A DNA stretch of 64,000 nucleotides from Parablautia intestinalis (GTDB lineage Bacteria > Bacillota > Clostridia > Lachnospirales > Lachnospiraceae): assembly GCA_003612395.1 (NCBI GenBank), contig RAYQ01000016.1, forward strand, positions 62,001-126,000, written 5' to 3'. Below, in pieces: positions 35,387-43,968 of this stretch (position 1 is the stretch's first letter; every line of letters starts with the position of its first letter). Made by a program: the position numbers and the translations under genes. Below the pieces are notes generated by a model that was given only the letters and a program-made list of their open reading frames with translations, ran no database searches and was not told the origin of the DNA.

Positions 35387-35503
35387 TTATGTATCAGGCA
35401 AATCCGGGCCCAAAGGGTAAAAAAGCAGACCGACAGGCAATTTTGCAAATAAATTTTCTGATAAAGATAAGATAGTTACCAGGGATATATTACTGTTTAA
35501 CAT
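35387..35503 (-). CDS. 38-residue leader peptide ORF of the exporter operon
   Basis: The frame begins MLNSNISLVTILSLSEN and ends LGPDLPDT. AAGGAGG (35512-35518) lies eight bases before the ATG, an ideal site. The peptide is hydrophobic, rich in L, S and P, and not a recognised domain. Its stop codon is fused to the first arm of the ACTGTC/GACAGT hairpin. Position and design resemble BmrB, the leader ORF that controls Bacillus bmrCD by ribosome-mediated attenuation; the role here is inferred. There is no sequence similarity claim to BmrB. Confidence 0.65.
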   Translation of the reverse strand: MLNSNISLVTILSLSENLFAKLPVGLLFYPLGPDLPDT

Positions 35504-35549
35504 ATAAACTGCCTCCTTTCTGCTTTGGCTAATCAGTTGATACGAGCTT

Positions 35550-35578
35550 ATGATACGCCTTTATAAATCATTCGTCAA
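35550..35578 (-). promoter_or_regulatory. Promoter of the exporter leader
   Basis: On the - strand TTGACG (35573-35578), 17 bases, TATCAT (35550-35555). Transcription would begin near 35543, 40 bases before the leader ATG. Confidence 0.75.
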
Positions 35579-35726
35579 CTATATTTTTATTGTTTTTTTC
35601 AGATAAATATCATAGAATAGGTATTGTTTATAATGAGATTTTAAGATTTGTAAAAATATGGTGTTTTTACAGGTGGAATGAAATACGGTTAAAAAAACAT
35701 TTATGAAAACCCGGGCGGAGGCAGAG

Positions 35727-36899
35727 ATGGTTTCAATTTTAGCAAAGCTGCTGATTAAAGATTATAAAAATACGGCAAATACAAAGGTACGTCAGGCTTA
35801 TGGTATGCTGTGCGGGGCAGTGGGTATCGTCCTTAATATTTTTTTGTTTTTGGTAAAATTTATTGCAGGACAAATTTCCGGTTCAATTGCAATTACGGCA
35901 GATGCATTTAATAATCTTTCTGACGCAGGTTCTTCCATTATCACGCTGGTGGGATTCAGAATGGCAGGCCAGAAGCCGGATAATCATCATCCCTTCGGGC
36001 ATGGAAGAATAGAATACATAGCGGGACTTTTGGTTGCTGTAATTATTCTGCTTATGGGAGCGGAGCTTTTTAAATCTTCTGTGGGTAAAATTCTGCATCC
36101 CGATCCAATTGATGCCAGCCCGCTGGTTTTATTTATTCTGGCAGTTTCTATCTGTGTGAAACTGTACATGTTCTTATACAACAGACAAATAAGTAAAAAG
36201 ATTGACAGTGCTGCCATGATGGCAACAGCCAAGGACAGTATAAGCGACAGTTTCTCCACACTGGTAGTTTTGTTTACCACTTTACTGGCATTCTTAACAG
36301 ATATCCAGATAGACGGCTGGTGTGGTATTTTAGTGGCACTTTTTGTGTTTTGGACAGGTATAGGAGCCATGCAGGATACGGTAAGCCCTCTGCTTGGCCA
36401 GCCCCCGGAGCCGGGATTTGTCAAAAAGGTGGAAGAGATAATTATGGAATACAAAAAGCAGGGAGTGATTGGAATTCACGACCTTGTTGTACATAATTAC
36501 GGGCCGGGCAGAGTAATGCTTTCGGTGCATGTGGAGGTTCCTTCCAGCGGCGACATACTGGTTTTGCATGATATGATCGATTTGATTGAACACAGACTTG
36601 CAGGTGAACTTAACTGCAGCGCTGTGATACATATGGATCCGGTATGTGTGGATGATGAGCGGACGAATAAAATCAAAGGAGAAGTGGCTGAAATTGTGAA
36701 GGGAATGGAGGGGAATGTAACATTCCATGATTTCAGAATCGTACATGGACCAACTCACACCAATTTGATTTTTGATGTAGTGGTGCCTTTTGACTATTCA
36801 ATGTCAGACAGTGAGGTGGTAGCCTTTCTGCGGGATAAGATCTGTCAGATAAATGAAAAATATATCGCTGTGATAGAAGTAGATAAGGCTTATGTATAG
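35727..36899 (+). CDS. Cation diffusion facilitator (CDF) metal transporter
   Basis: About 390 residues. Six membrane helices with the CDF metal-site motifs DAFNNLSDAGSS (helix II) and TAKDSISDSFSTL (helix V), and HHPFGHGRIEY between. A cytoplasmic C-terminal domain follows with HDLVVHNYGPG and later HIDMDP-like VIHMDPVCVDD. CDF proteins export Zn, Mn, Fe or Co in exchange for protons; the metal cannot be told here. The start at 35727 is chosen because GGAGG lies six bases upstream; the ATG at 35703 lacks a site. A -10-like TATAAT (35629-35634) lies in its leader, with a GTAAAAA/TTTTTAC hairpin. Confidence 0.9.
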   Translation: MVSILAKLLIKDYKNTANTKVRQAYGMLCGAVGIVLNIFLFLVKFIAGQISGSIAITADAFNNLSDAGSSIITLVGFRMAGQKPDNHHPFGHGRIEYIAGLLVAVIILLMGAELFKSSVGKILHPDPIDASPLVLFILAVSICVKLYMFLYNRQISKKIDSAAMMATAKDSISDSFSTLVVLFTTLLAFLTDIQIDGWCGILVALFVFWTGIGAMQDTVSPLLGQPPEPGFVKKVEEIIMEYKKQGVIGIHDLVVHNYGPGRVMLSVHVEVPSSGDILVLHDMIDLIEHRLAGELNCSAVIHMDPVCVDDERTNKIKGEVAEIVKGMEGNVTFHDFRIVHGPTHTNLIFDVVVPFDYSMSDSEVVAFLRDKICQINEKYIAVIEVDKAYV

Positions 36900-36935
36900 C
36901 CTGGCTTATGTATAGCCTGGCTTATGTATAGCCTG
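36888..36935 (+). repeat. Three exact 16-bp tandem repeats spanning the CDF stop codon
   Basis: GCTTATGTATAGCCTG occurs at 36888-36903, 36904-36919 and 36920-36935 without mismatch. The first copy encodes the last residues (AYV) and stop codon of the CDF protein; the next two restate the same stop context in non-coding DNA. Confidence 0.95.
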
Positions 36936-36987
36936 ACGTAAACAGGAAGGTCTGCGCAAAACTACTTTTTCTAAGCGGGGTATAAGG

Positions 36988-38661
36988 ATGGAAGTGGGAA
37001 AAGTACTGTTTTCTGCGGTGTGTTTTGCCATCGCAATGAAATATGTACAAGACAGGTACAAAATAGCAGGAATGGCTTTTGGGCTTTTGTTTGGTATATG
37101 CCAGACGATGGGAAAGATAGTTTTAGCCTATGGTGTAAAAAACGCTTCTCTGGTGAGCGAGTACGGCGTTTTTTTCCTGAGCGCGGCAATGGGAGCAGGC
37201 GGTATGGCCGCCCTTTCCTTTGCCTTTGTGGAATGGATAAGTAAAAATGGGAAAATATCAAAAACCCCAAAGCGCCTTCAAAGCTTTCCTGTGCTGTATG
37301 CCCTCATACTGGCCTGTTATCTGCCCTGCTTTATAGCATATTTTCCAGGATGCATGAGTTATGATTCCTGGTATATAACCCTGGAGGCTTTAGGGATAAT
37401 CAGTTTTGACAATCATCATCCTTTTTTACATACACTTTTGTGGAGCATCTTCGCCCACATGGATGAATGGCTGGGGATAAAGCAGATTGGAATTACGCTG
37501 TATACCATGACACAGCTTCTTGCTATGGCAGCAGTTTATGCCTATACATGCGTATGGATTTCCAGAAGGAATTTAGCAGGGCCTGTAAAGAAAATAGCAT
37601 GTATTTATTATGCATTTAATCCGGTGTTTCATATTTTTACACTGATTCTGACAAAGGATGTGCTGTTTTCAGGCTTCTTTTTATTATTAAACATCACTCT
37701 GGCGGACTTCCTTGAAAATATGTTTGAAAACAGCGATCAGAATGCTCCGCGGGCGGCTCTTACGTTAAGAAATTCATCCCCCGTAGGAAAGTGGATGCAG
37801 ATGAGGCTGACAGCTTTGTTGCTTTTATGCTGCCTGTTTCGAAACAATATGATTTATGTGGTGATTGCTTTTACGGTCTTTTTATGTTTCCTGACCCGGA
37901 ATTCTTTTTTGCGCTGTAAAAGTTTTTTTCTGGCTATTTTATTATTTTATATTATTACGAAAGTGGTGTATCCGGGCATTGGAGTGGAAGGGGGCAGTGT
38001 GAAGGAAATGCTGCCGGTTCCATTAAGCCAGATAGCGGCTGTGTACCACGAGGAAGGCGCAAGCATAGGAGCGGAGGAAAAGAGACTGATAAATAAATAT
38101 ATGCCGGGTGTGGAACGCTATGATCGTTTTTTTGCAGATCCTGTTAAGGGGGATTTCAACGAAAGCGCTTTTGAGGAAAACAGGGGAGAGTTTTTTTATA
38201 TGTGGGGAAATATTCTGGGGAAATATCCGGTTGTCTGCGGGGAGGCTTTTTTGGCGCTGAATTTACCCTTCTGGTATCCGGAAATGGAATCCGTGAGAGA
38301 ATATATTGAGACGGATAATTACAGTCAGGATTATCCTGTGGAGAGAAAAGGATGGCTGCCGCAGGTATATAACTGGTATGAGACGGTCTCTGAAAATGAG
38401 GCGGTTTGGATGCATCTGCCGGTTATGAAACAATTGTATTCTATTGGCGTTCCGGTTTGGGTTTTGCTCTTTTTCGGTATCCGGTATGGGCTTAGTAAAA
38501 GAAAAGCGGCTTTATCCGTGATTGTGTTAAATATTCTGCTGTGGATGACTTACCTGTTAGGCCCTGTCAGCAGCTTTAGATATGCGGAACCGCTGCTTTT
38601 GACATATCCTTTGTGGCTTGCTTTGTGTTCACAGCCTGCGCAAAGAAATGTTTTGGCATGA
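36988..38661 (+). CDS. DUF6020-like polytopic membrane protein
   Basis: 557 residues with about 12 hydrophobic segments. Conserved-looking luminal/extracellular motifs include FPGCMSYDSWYIT, DNHHPFLHTLLW and FNPVFHIFTLILTKDVLF (in part), the pattern of a GT-C-like membrane enzyme family annotated DUF6020 in Lachnospiraceae. The first extracellular aspartate (MSYDSW) would fit the catalytic acid position of GT-C enzymes; that is inference. It lies upstream of another GT-C protein, with a family C repeat between them, and may work on cell-surface glycans. Confidence 0.7.
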   Translation: MEVGKVLFSAVCFAIAMKYVQDRYKIAGMAFGLLFGICQTMGKIVLAYGVKNASLVSEYGVFFLSAAMGAGGMAALSFAFVEWISKNGKISKTPKRLQSFPVLYALILACYLPCFIAYFPGCMSYDSWYITLEALGIISFDNHHPFLHTLLWSIFAHMDEWLGIKQIGITLYTMTQLLAMAAVYAYTCVWISRRNLAGPVKKIACIYYAFNPVFHIFTLILTKDVLFSGFFLLLNITLADFLENMFENSDQNAPRAALTLRNSSPVGKWMQMRLTALLLLCCLFRNNMIYVVIAFTVFLCFLTRNSFLRCKSFFLAILLFYIITKVVYPGIGVEGGSVKEMLPVPLSQIAAVYHEEGASIGAEEKRLINKYMPGVERYDRFFADPVKGDFNESAFEENRGEFFYMWGNILGKYPVVCGEAFLALNLPFWYPEMESVREYIETDNYSQDYPVERKGWLPQVYNWYETVSENEAVWMHLPVMKQLYSIGVPVWVLLFFGIRYGLSKRKAALSVIVLNILLWMTYLLGPVSSFRYAEPLLLTYPLWLALCSQPAQRNVLA

Positions 38662-38695
38662 AAGTAAGTTGATGCGGGGTGTCACAAGATTTGCG

Positions 38696-38758
38696 TCTGC
38701 GTGTTGCTTGCCGCAAACTTATTATGCGCAAAAAAACGGCGCAGAAATGGGGTAAAAT
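38696..38758 (+). repeat. Leader repeat family C, copy upstream of the double glycosyltransferase
   Basis: Bases 38696-38720 differ from 14911-14935 at one position; the end GGCGCAGAAATGGGG plus four bases abuts the ATG at 38759. Confidence 0.8.
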
Positions 38759-41437
38759 ATGAATGTAAATCTGGTCAGATTCTGCTATAACCTTTGTATG
38801 GTCCCGATTCTATTTATGGTGGGGAGCGTGTTTGTGTGGTCAAAAGAGCCGCTTTTGTGGGCCGTTTCGGTTGGAATCGGAGGAGTATTTTGCTGTCTGC
38901 TTTATAAAGGCAGAAGAAAAGAAGATTTTTTTGAACGGAACTATAAATATATTGTAGTTATTTTTTTGGCTGTCACCTTTGCTTATCAAATGGCAAAGGC
39001 AGGGGAGCTGCGTTTTGTGCCCAGCTTTGATTTGGATGCGATTTACGGGGGAGCGCTGGAATGGCTGCAGACAGGGACTTTTGCAGGATATTATGATTAT
39101 TTTGACTGGTTTCCCAATAATCTGGGCGGATTGTCAGTTCTGTATCTGTTTTTGAAGACGGGATCGGTTTTTACCTCCGACTATTTTTTTATTGCGGCCT
39201 TTGGCAATGAGATATTGCTGATATTGACATATCTGTTTATCAGCTTATCGGCAAGGAAGCTTTGGGGAAGCTTTTGCGGAGTGATTGCGCTTATTATGGC
39301 GGCATGTATGGCACCGCTGCTTTTTATGACAGATGCTTTTTATACGGATTCCCTTTCTGTTTTGTTTCCGGTTTTACTGTTTTACTTATCGCTGAAAACA
39401 GAAGACGCAAAAGGCCGGGGACTTTTAGGATGGTGTCTGCTTTCAGGGGCTGTTGCCGCTGTTGGCGCTTTGGTAAAATCAACAGTCATTATTATGGCGG
39501 CAGCGGTATTTGTGTCTTTTGTGATTAGAAAAAAGTGGAAAAGGGCCGTCACTTATTTTGTCTGTGTAAGTGCAGTCTGCCTTGCAGTGTCCTTTCTGTT
39601 TCATCAGTATTTTTACACCTGTCATCTGGATCCGGCGCTGGCCGAAGTAAAAAATACGCCTTACGGCCATTGGGTTATGATGGGACTTAAGGGGGATGGC
39701 AGATACAATCCTGAGGATTATGAATTTACCCGCTCATTTTCAGAACCGGCGAAAAGAAACCAGGCAATTAAAGAGGAAATCCAAAGCAGAATTTCTCAAA
39801 GAGGTATCAAAGGCATGACAGAGCTTTATTCCCAAAAGCTTTATGGGTGCTTTGGAGACGGAACGCTCGGCCTTTCTGATTTCCTGGACGATTCCCCGGA
39901 AAAGAAATCGGTGCTGCATGAGTTTATTTTGTATGAGGGGAAACAGTATGGACTGTACCATACTCTTTGCTGTATGCTTCTTTATGGCTTTTTCCTTTTG
40001 GGGACAGCATTTGTTTGGACGAATGCTATAAAGAGGGAGACGGATGAAAAAGCGTGTATGGGGGAAGAAATGTACAGAGCGAAAAGAAGATGTGCCGGCA
40101 GCGCCTTTGCCCTGCCGACAGCCTTGTGCGGACTGATTATCTTTTTGATGAACTGGGAGGTGAGTCCCAGATATATTACAAATTATGTGCCAATCCTTTT
40201 GCTCCTGGCAGCGGGAGGGTGTAAAGAACTGGTTTGTCTTACGCAGGAAAGAGAATGGGACAAAAAGGGACTGGCGGTCATGGAAAAACACGGGAAAGAA
40301 ATAAAGATTTTTGCAATGGCAGTTTCTTTTCGGGTGGTTGTATATTTATTATCCGTGTGCATGATGGCTATTTTCGGAGATTTTTCGGAAGGCATTACGT
40401 TTTCCGATTTTCTTGAGGCCTGGAAAAGGTGGGATTCTGCCCATTACATTAACATTGCTGAAAATGGGTATGGGGGAGCAATTGAAAACGGTGAGCACAT
40501 TTTTCTTGTGTTTTATCCCTTATATCCGTGGCTGATGCGGACCCTGACACTTTTTTTGGAGGATATCAGGCTGTGCGGCATTTTGATATCAGTGATGAGC
40601 TATGCCGGGGGAACTGTCTTTTTCTATCGAATTACTAAAACGGAATTTGGTGAAAAAACAGCTGAGAATGCTATATTGCTGCTCAGTCTTTTCCCTTTTG
40701 GGTTTTTCTTTGGGGCTATTGCCACGGAGTCCCTGTTTTTCCTGCTGGCGGCGGCCTTTTTTTACTATCTGAGAAACCACAGGTGGGGAATGACGGCCCT
40801 TTTGGGATTTTTGGCCTGTCTGACAAAGGTACAGGGATTGTTACTGGCATTTTCCGTACTTGTGGAACTATTATATGCGGAAAAAGGCATTTCTCTTATA
40901 AGAAACAAAAAATGGGGAGAGTTTTTTAAAAGAGTAATCTGGCCGGGGTGTATCTGTGCTGTGATGCTGGGAGGGTTTTGGATTTATCTCCTGATCAACT
41001 ATCTGGTGGAAGGCGATTTCCTTAAATTTATGTTTTACCAGAAGAATCATTGGGGACAGGGATTATCTCCTATGTGGGAAACGGTTGGATACGTAAAAGA
41101 TTATGCAATAGGAGGCTGGTATACTTCTACGGGAATGAGTTTATGGGTACCGGAGCTTTTATTGTTTATAGTGTATCTGGCAGTGATTGCATATGGAATA
41201 TACAGAAAAATACGGCCTATGTATTTGAGTTATCTGATTTTCTTTTTCATGCTTACCTATTCCTGCTCATGGCTGTTAAGTGCAGGCCGCTATACATTAA
41301 GTGCGCTGCCTTTCTTTATGCTTACGGGAGAGGCAGTAAAAAGAAGAGAAAAATGGAAAATTCCGGTTATGGTTGTCTCAGCCATGGCAATGATGCTTTA
41401 TATGACAGGTTATTATAGCTGGAAACAGATTATGTAA
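38759..41437 (+). CDS. Double GT-C membrane glycosyltransferase (GT39-like half plus PIG-V-like half)
   Basis: 892 residues with about 20 membrane segments, twice the usual size. The N-terminal half (about 1-490) resembles a dolichyl-phosphate-mannose-type GT-C enzyme, with the first-loop acidic motif PSFDLDAIYGGALEWL. The C-terminal half (about 515-892) matches the GPI mannosyltransferase II (PIG-V) pattern: WKRWDSAHYINIAENGYG, then VFYPLYPWLMR. Both halves keep an aspartate in the first outer loop, the GT-C catalytic position. The link region is charged and cytoplasmic. It could carry out two successive sugar transfers from a lipid-linked donor. Confidence 0.75.
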   Translation: MNVNLVRFCYNLCMVPILFMVGSVFVWSKEPLLWAVSVGIGGVFCCLLYKGRRKEDFFERNYKYIVVIFLAVTFAYQMAKAGELRFVPSFDLDAIYGGALEWLQTGTFAGYYDYFDWFPNNLGGLSVLYLFLKTGSVFTSDYFFIAAFGNEILLILTYLFISLSARKLWGSFCGVIALIMAACMAPLLFMTDAFYTDSLSVLFPVLLFYLSLKTEDAKGRGLLGWCLLSGAVAAVGALVKSTVIIMAAAVFVSFVIRKKWKRAVTYFVCVSAVCLAVSFLFHQYFYTCHLDPALAEVKNTPYGHWVMMGLKGDGRYNPEDYEFTRSFSEPAKRNQAIKEEIQSRISQRGIKGMTELYSQKLYGCFGDGTLGLSDFLDDSPEKKSVLHEFILYEGKQYGLYHTLCCMLLYGFFLLGTAFVWTNAIKRETDEKACMGEEMYRAKRRCAGSAFALPTALCGLIIFLMNWEVSPRYITNYVPILLLLAAGGCKELVCLTQEREWDKKGLAVMEKHGKEIKIFAMAVSFRVVVYLLSVCMMAIFGDFSEGITFSDFLEAWKRWDSAHYINIAENGYGGAIENGEHIFLVFYPLYPWLMRTLTLFLEDIRLCGILISVMSYAGGTVFFYRITKTEFGEKTAENAILLLSLFPFGFFFGAIATESLFFLLAAAFFYYLRNHRWGMTALLGFLACLTKVQGLLLAFSVLVELLYAEKGISLIRNKKWGEFFKRVIWPGCICAVMLGGFWIYLLINYLVEGDFLKFMFYQKNHWGQGLSPMWETVGYVKDYAIGGWYTSTGMSLWVPELLLFIVYLAVIAYGIYRKIRPMYLSYLIFFFMLTYSCSWLLSAGRYTLSALPFFMLTGEAVKRREKWKIPVMVVSAMAMMLYMTGYYSWKQIM

Positions 41438-41520
41438 GAAAATTGCCTGGAAATTCTTGCAAGGGCCCGGGATTATGTGTATAATTTCTAATGAAATTGT
41501 TTTTACAATAACAAAATAAA

Positions 41521-41560
41521 AACAAACGCTGTCACGCTTTGCGGGTCAGCTTATTGTAAT
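41521..41560 (-). repeat. Dispersed palindromic repeat family A, copy 5
   Basis: The + strand reads AACAAACGCTGTCACGCTTT then GCGGGTCAGCTTATTGTAAT. It ends 11 bases before the Shine-Dalgarno of gpmI. Confidence 0.85.
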
Positions 41561-41581
41561 AATTAGAAAAGGAGAAAAACG

Positions 41582-43123
41582 ATGAAAAAACCTACAGTAT
41601 TAATGATTTTGGATGGATACGGTTTAAATGACCGCAAGGATGGCAATGCTGTGGCAGAAGCAAAAACACCTGTTATGGATAAGCTTATGTCAGAATGTCC
41701 CTTTGTGAAAGGGAATGCAAGCGGCATGGCAGTGGGACTTCCTGACGGCCAAATGGGAAATTCTGAGGTTGGCCATTTAAATATGGGTGCCGGACGTATT
41801 GTATATCAGGAACTTACGAGAATTACAAAAGAGATTCAGGATGGTACCTTTTTTGAGAACCCTGCTCTTTTAAAAGCGGTGGAGAATTGTAAGAAAAATG
41901 ATTCATCCCTTCATATGTTCGGCCTGCTCTCAGATGGCGGTGTTCACAGTCATAATACACATTTGTACGGTCTGCTTGAGCTCGCTAAAAGAAATGGCCT
42001 TTCCAAAGTTTATGTACACTGCTTTTTGGACGGTCGTGATACGCCTCCGGCAAGCGGAAAGGGTTATGCCGAAGAATTAGAGGCGAAAATGAAAAAAATC
42101 GGTGTCGGGGCAATTGCTTCCGTTACAGGCCGTTACTATGCAATGGACAGGGATAACAACTATGACAGGGTAAAACTTGCATATGATGCTCTTACAAAGG
42201 GAGAAGGTTTACAGGCGGTAAGCGGACCGCAGGGAATACAGGCTTCTTATGACAGGGAAGAGACGGACGAGTTTGTAAAGCCTACCGTAGTGATGAAGGA
42301 CGGCAGTCCGGTTGCTACTATAAAGGATGGGGACTCTGTTATATTCTTCAATTTCAGACCTGACCGCGCAAGAGAAATTACCAGAAGCTTTTGTGATGAT
42401 GATTTCAAGGGCTTTGAGAGAGGAAAAAGGCTTGACCTTACGTATGTATGTTTTTCCGATTACGATCCTACAATCCCTAACAAAGAGATTGCATTCCATA
42501 AGATTTCCGTTACCAATACCTTTGGGGAATGGTTAGCTGCTAACAATATGAAGCAGGCAAGGATTGCGGAAACCGAGAAATATGCCCATGTAACCTTTTT
42601 CTTTAACGGCGGTGTGGAAGAACCTAATGAAGGAGAAACGAGAATTTTAGTGAATTCTCCAAAGGATGTGGCAACCTATGACTTGAAACCCCAGATGAGC
42701 GCATACGAGGTTTGTGATAAACTGGTAGAGGCCATTAAGTCAGAAGAATATGATGTTATCATCATTAACTTTGCAAATCCTGATATGGTTGGGCATACAG
42801 GAGTGGAAGCAGCTGCTATTAAGGCTGTGGAAGCAGTGGACGAGTGTGTTGGAAAAGCCGTTGATGCGATTAAGGAAGTGAATGGACAGATGTTTATCTG
42901 CGCGGATCACGGAAATGCAGAACAGCTTATCGACTATGAAACGGGAGCGCCTTTTACGGCACATACCACAAATCCGGTTCCGTTTATCATTGTAAATGCA
43001 GACCCGGCCTACACCTTAAGAGAGGGCGGCTGCCTGGCGGATATCATCCCCACTTTAATTGAACTGATGGGAATGGAACAGCCAAAGGAAATGACCGGAA
43101 AATCCCTGTTGATTAAAAAATAG
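41582..43123 (+). CDS. gpmI: 2,3-bisphosphoglycerate-independent phosphoglycerate mutase
   Basis: 513 residues, full length for the two-manganese alkaline-phosphatase-like enzyme of glycolysis. Motifs: MILDGYGLN, the catalytic serine in GQMGNSEVGHLN, HCFLDGRDTPP, FFNFRPDRARE, NFANPDMVGHTG and CADHGNAEQ. AAAAGGAG precedes the ATG directly after a family A repeat. It stands alone, unlike clostridia that keep gap-pgk-tpi-gpmI-eno together; enolase is 9 kb downstream. Confidence 0.97.
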   Translation: MKKPTVLMILDGYGLNDRKDGNAVAEAKTPVMDKLMSECPFVKGNASGMAVGLPDGQMGNSEVGHLNMGAGRIVYQELTRITKEIQDGTFFENPALLKAVENCKKNDSSLHMFGLLSDGGVHSHNTHLYGLLELAKRNGLSKVYVHCFLDGRDTPPASGKGYAEELEAKMKKIGVGAIASVTGRYYAMDRDNNYDRVKLAYDALTKGEGLQAVSGPQGIQASYDREETDEFVKPTVVMKDGSPVATIKDGDSVIFFNFRPDRAREITRSFCDDDFKGFERGKRLDLTYVCFSDYDPTIPNKEIAFHKISVTNTFGEWLAANNMKQARIAETEKYAHVTFFFNGGVEEPNEGETRILVNSPKDVATYDLKPQMSAYEVCDKLVEAIKSEEYDVIIINFANPDMVGHTGVEAAAIKAVEAVDECVGKAVDAIKEVNGQMFICADHGNAEQLIDYETGAPFTAHTTNPVPFIIVNADPAYTLREGGCLADIIPTLIELMGMEQPKEMTGKSLLIKK

Positions 43124-43181
43124 GCAGTTATTTGGAATGACAAAATGGAATAGCAACATTAAGATTTAGATAATATGCAAG

Positions 43182-43250
43182 AGGCTGTCAGAAAATGCAG
43201 TTTGTCCATAATTTATTAGACAAATGATAGCGTTTGCTGACAGCCTTTTT
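43182..43250 (+). terminator. Terminator with nested stem after gpmI
   Basis: AGGCTGTCAG (43182-43191) pairs with CTGACAGCCT (43237-43246), followed by TTTT; inside, TTTGTC (43201-43206) pairs with GACAAA (43219-43224). Confidence 0.88.
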
Positions 43251-43272
43251 AGAGCATTGCACTTAGTATCAC

Positions 43273-43605
43273 TTACAGGAACTCTGAAATCGGCGCGCCG
43301 TTGCAACCCTTTTCATCCAGTTTAGTCCTGTCACAGATTACCGGGATATCGGGCTCAACATAATTTCGGTTATCCCTATTTAGAAATACGGCAAATGGGG
43401 TGGGATAGATATCACATTTTCCGCCTTTGGATTTGATATACTGGCCAATGGATAATGCTAATTCAGATATTATTTTTTGGTGTATTCTTGCAGGCGGCGC
43501 CATATCGTAAATATGTCCGTCAATCAGCTGCGCTCTTTTTCCTTCAGGAAGATTGTAAATATCCTCAACAGTGTAAAGTTTCTCCTGCATCAATGCCATT
43601 TTCAT
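43273..43605 (-). pseudogene. Truncated Uma2-family (DUF820) endonuclease-like protein
   Basis: 110 residues starting MKMALMQEKLYTVEDIY. The frame follows the Uma2 pattern closely (LPEGKRAQLIDG, MAPPARIHQ, YVEPDIPVICD) but stops after GCNGAP, where family members continue with about 70 residues including the second half of the PD-(D/E)xK active site (EIVSP region). Only the first catalytic aspartate (EPDI) remains, so the product should be inactive. AAGGAAGGAA gives a good ribosome-binding site. Probably a decaying relic of a mobile or accessory gene. Confidence 0.75.
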
Positions 43606-43625
43606 AATTCCTTCCTTAAATTTGA

Positions 43626-43664
43626 TTACAATAAGCTGACGCGGGAAGCGTGGCAGCGTTTGTT
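43626..43664 (+). repeat. Dispersed palindromic repeat family A, copy 6
   Basis: TTACAATAAGCTGACGCGGG then AAGCGTGGCAGCGTTTGTT. Seen from the - strand gene it forms the 5' leader, same orientation relative to the gene as copy 5 before gpmI. Confidence 0.85.
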
Positions 43665-43784
43665 GAAAACATTCAAAAGAATCATTTTTAATTTAGTATA
43701 ACACAAAAGAAATATAATCGACAGTAGCAGACAGAAATATTTTGGATATATATTTAATTTTTTATTAATCCGGGCTCTTTACGC

Positions 43785-43839
43785 TTGACGATAATTCTTT
43801 ATTACTATATTATAAGTGTATTAATAATGTTAGTACACT
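43785..43839 (+). promoter_or_regulatory. Promoter and operator of the GntR/YtrA-type operon
   Basis: TTGACG (43785-43790), 17 bases, TATTAT (43808-43813). Immediately downstream AGTGTATTA (43815-43823) and TAGTACACT (43831-43839) form an inverted repeat like the TGTACTA-type operators of YtrA regulators, so the operon should repress itself. Confidence 0.8.
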
Positions 43840-43843
43840 AAAG

Positions 43844-43922
43844 ACTGCCACACGGCAGTGCCGGTTTATGCAAATCCAAAGTTACGGATTTGAATGCCTG
43901 GACTTTGTTTTCATAAACCGGC
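43844..43922 (+). other. Structured 5' leader of the GntR operon
   Basis: Three stems: ACTGCC/GGCAGT (43844-43859); GCCGGTTTATG (43860-43870) facing CATAAACCGGC (43912-43922); and inside it CAAATCC/GGATTTG (43871-43892). The remainder of the gap to 43968 holds only the ribosome-binding site. The stems could affect mRNA stability or translation. Confidence 0.6.
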
Positions 43923-43968
43923 AGGGCCCATAAACGGCAGTCCGCTGGTACAACAGAAAGGAATGCGC

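Noticed and set aside
35579-35726. Manganese-type (yybP-ykoY) riboswitch before the CDF transporter
   Set aside because: The leader is only about 90 bases and lacks the conserved paired loops; only a simple GTAAAAA/TTTTTAC hairpin is visible.
36888-36935. CRISPR-like array
   Set aside because: Units are 16 bp, adjacent without spacers, and only three; it is a simple tandem repeat.
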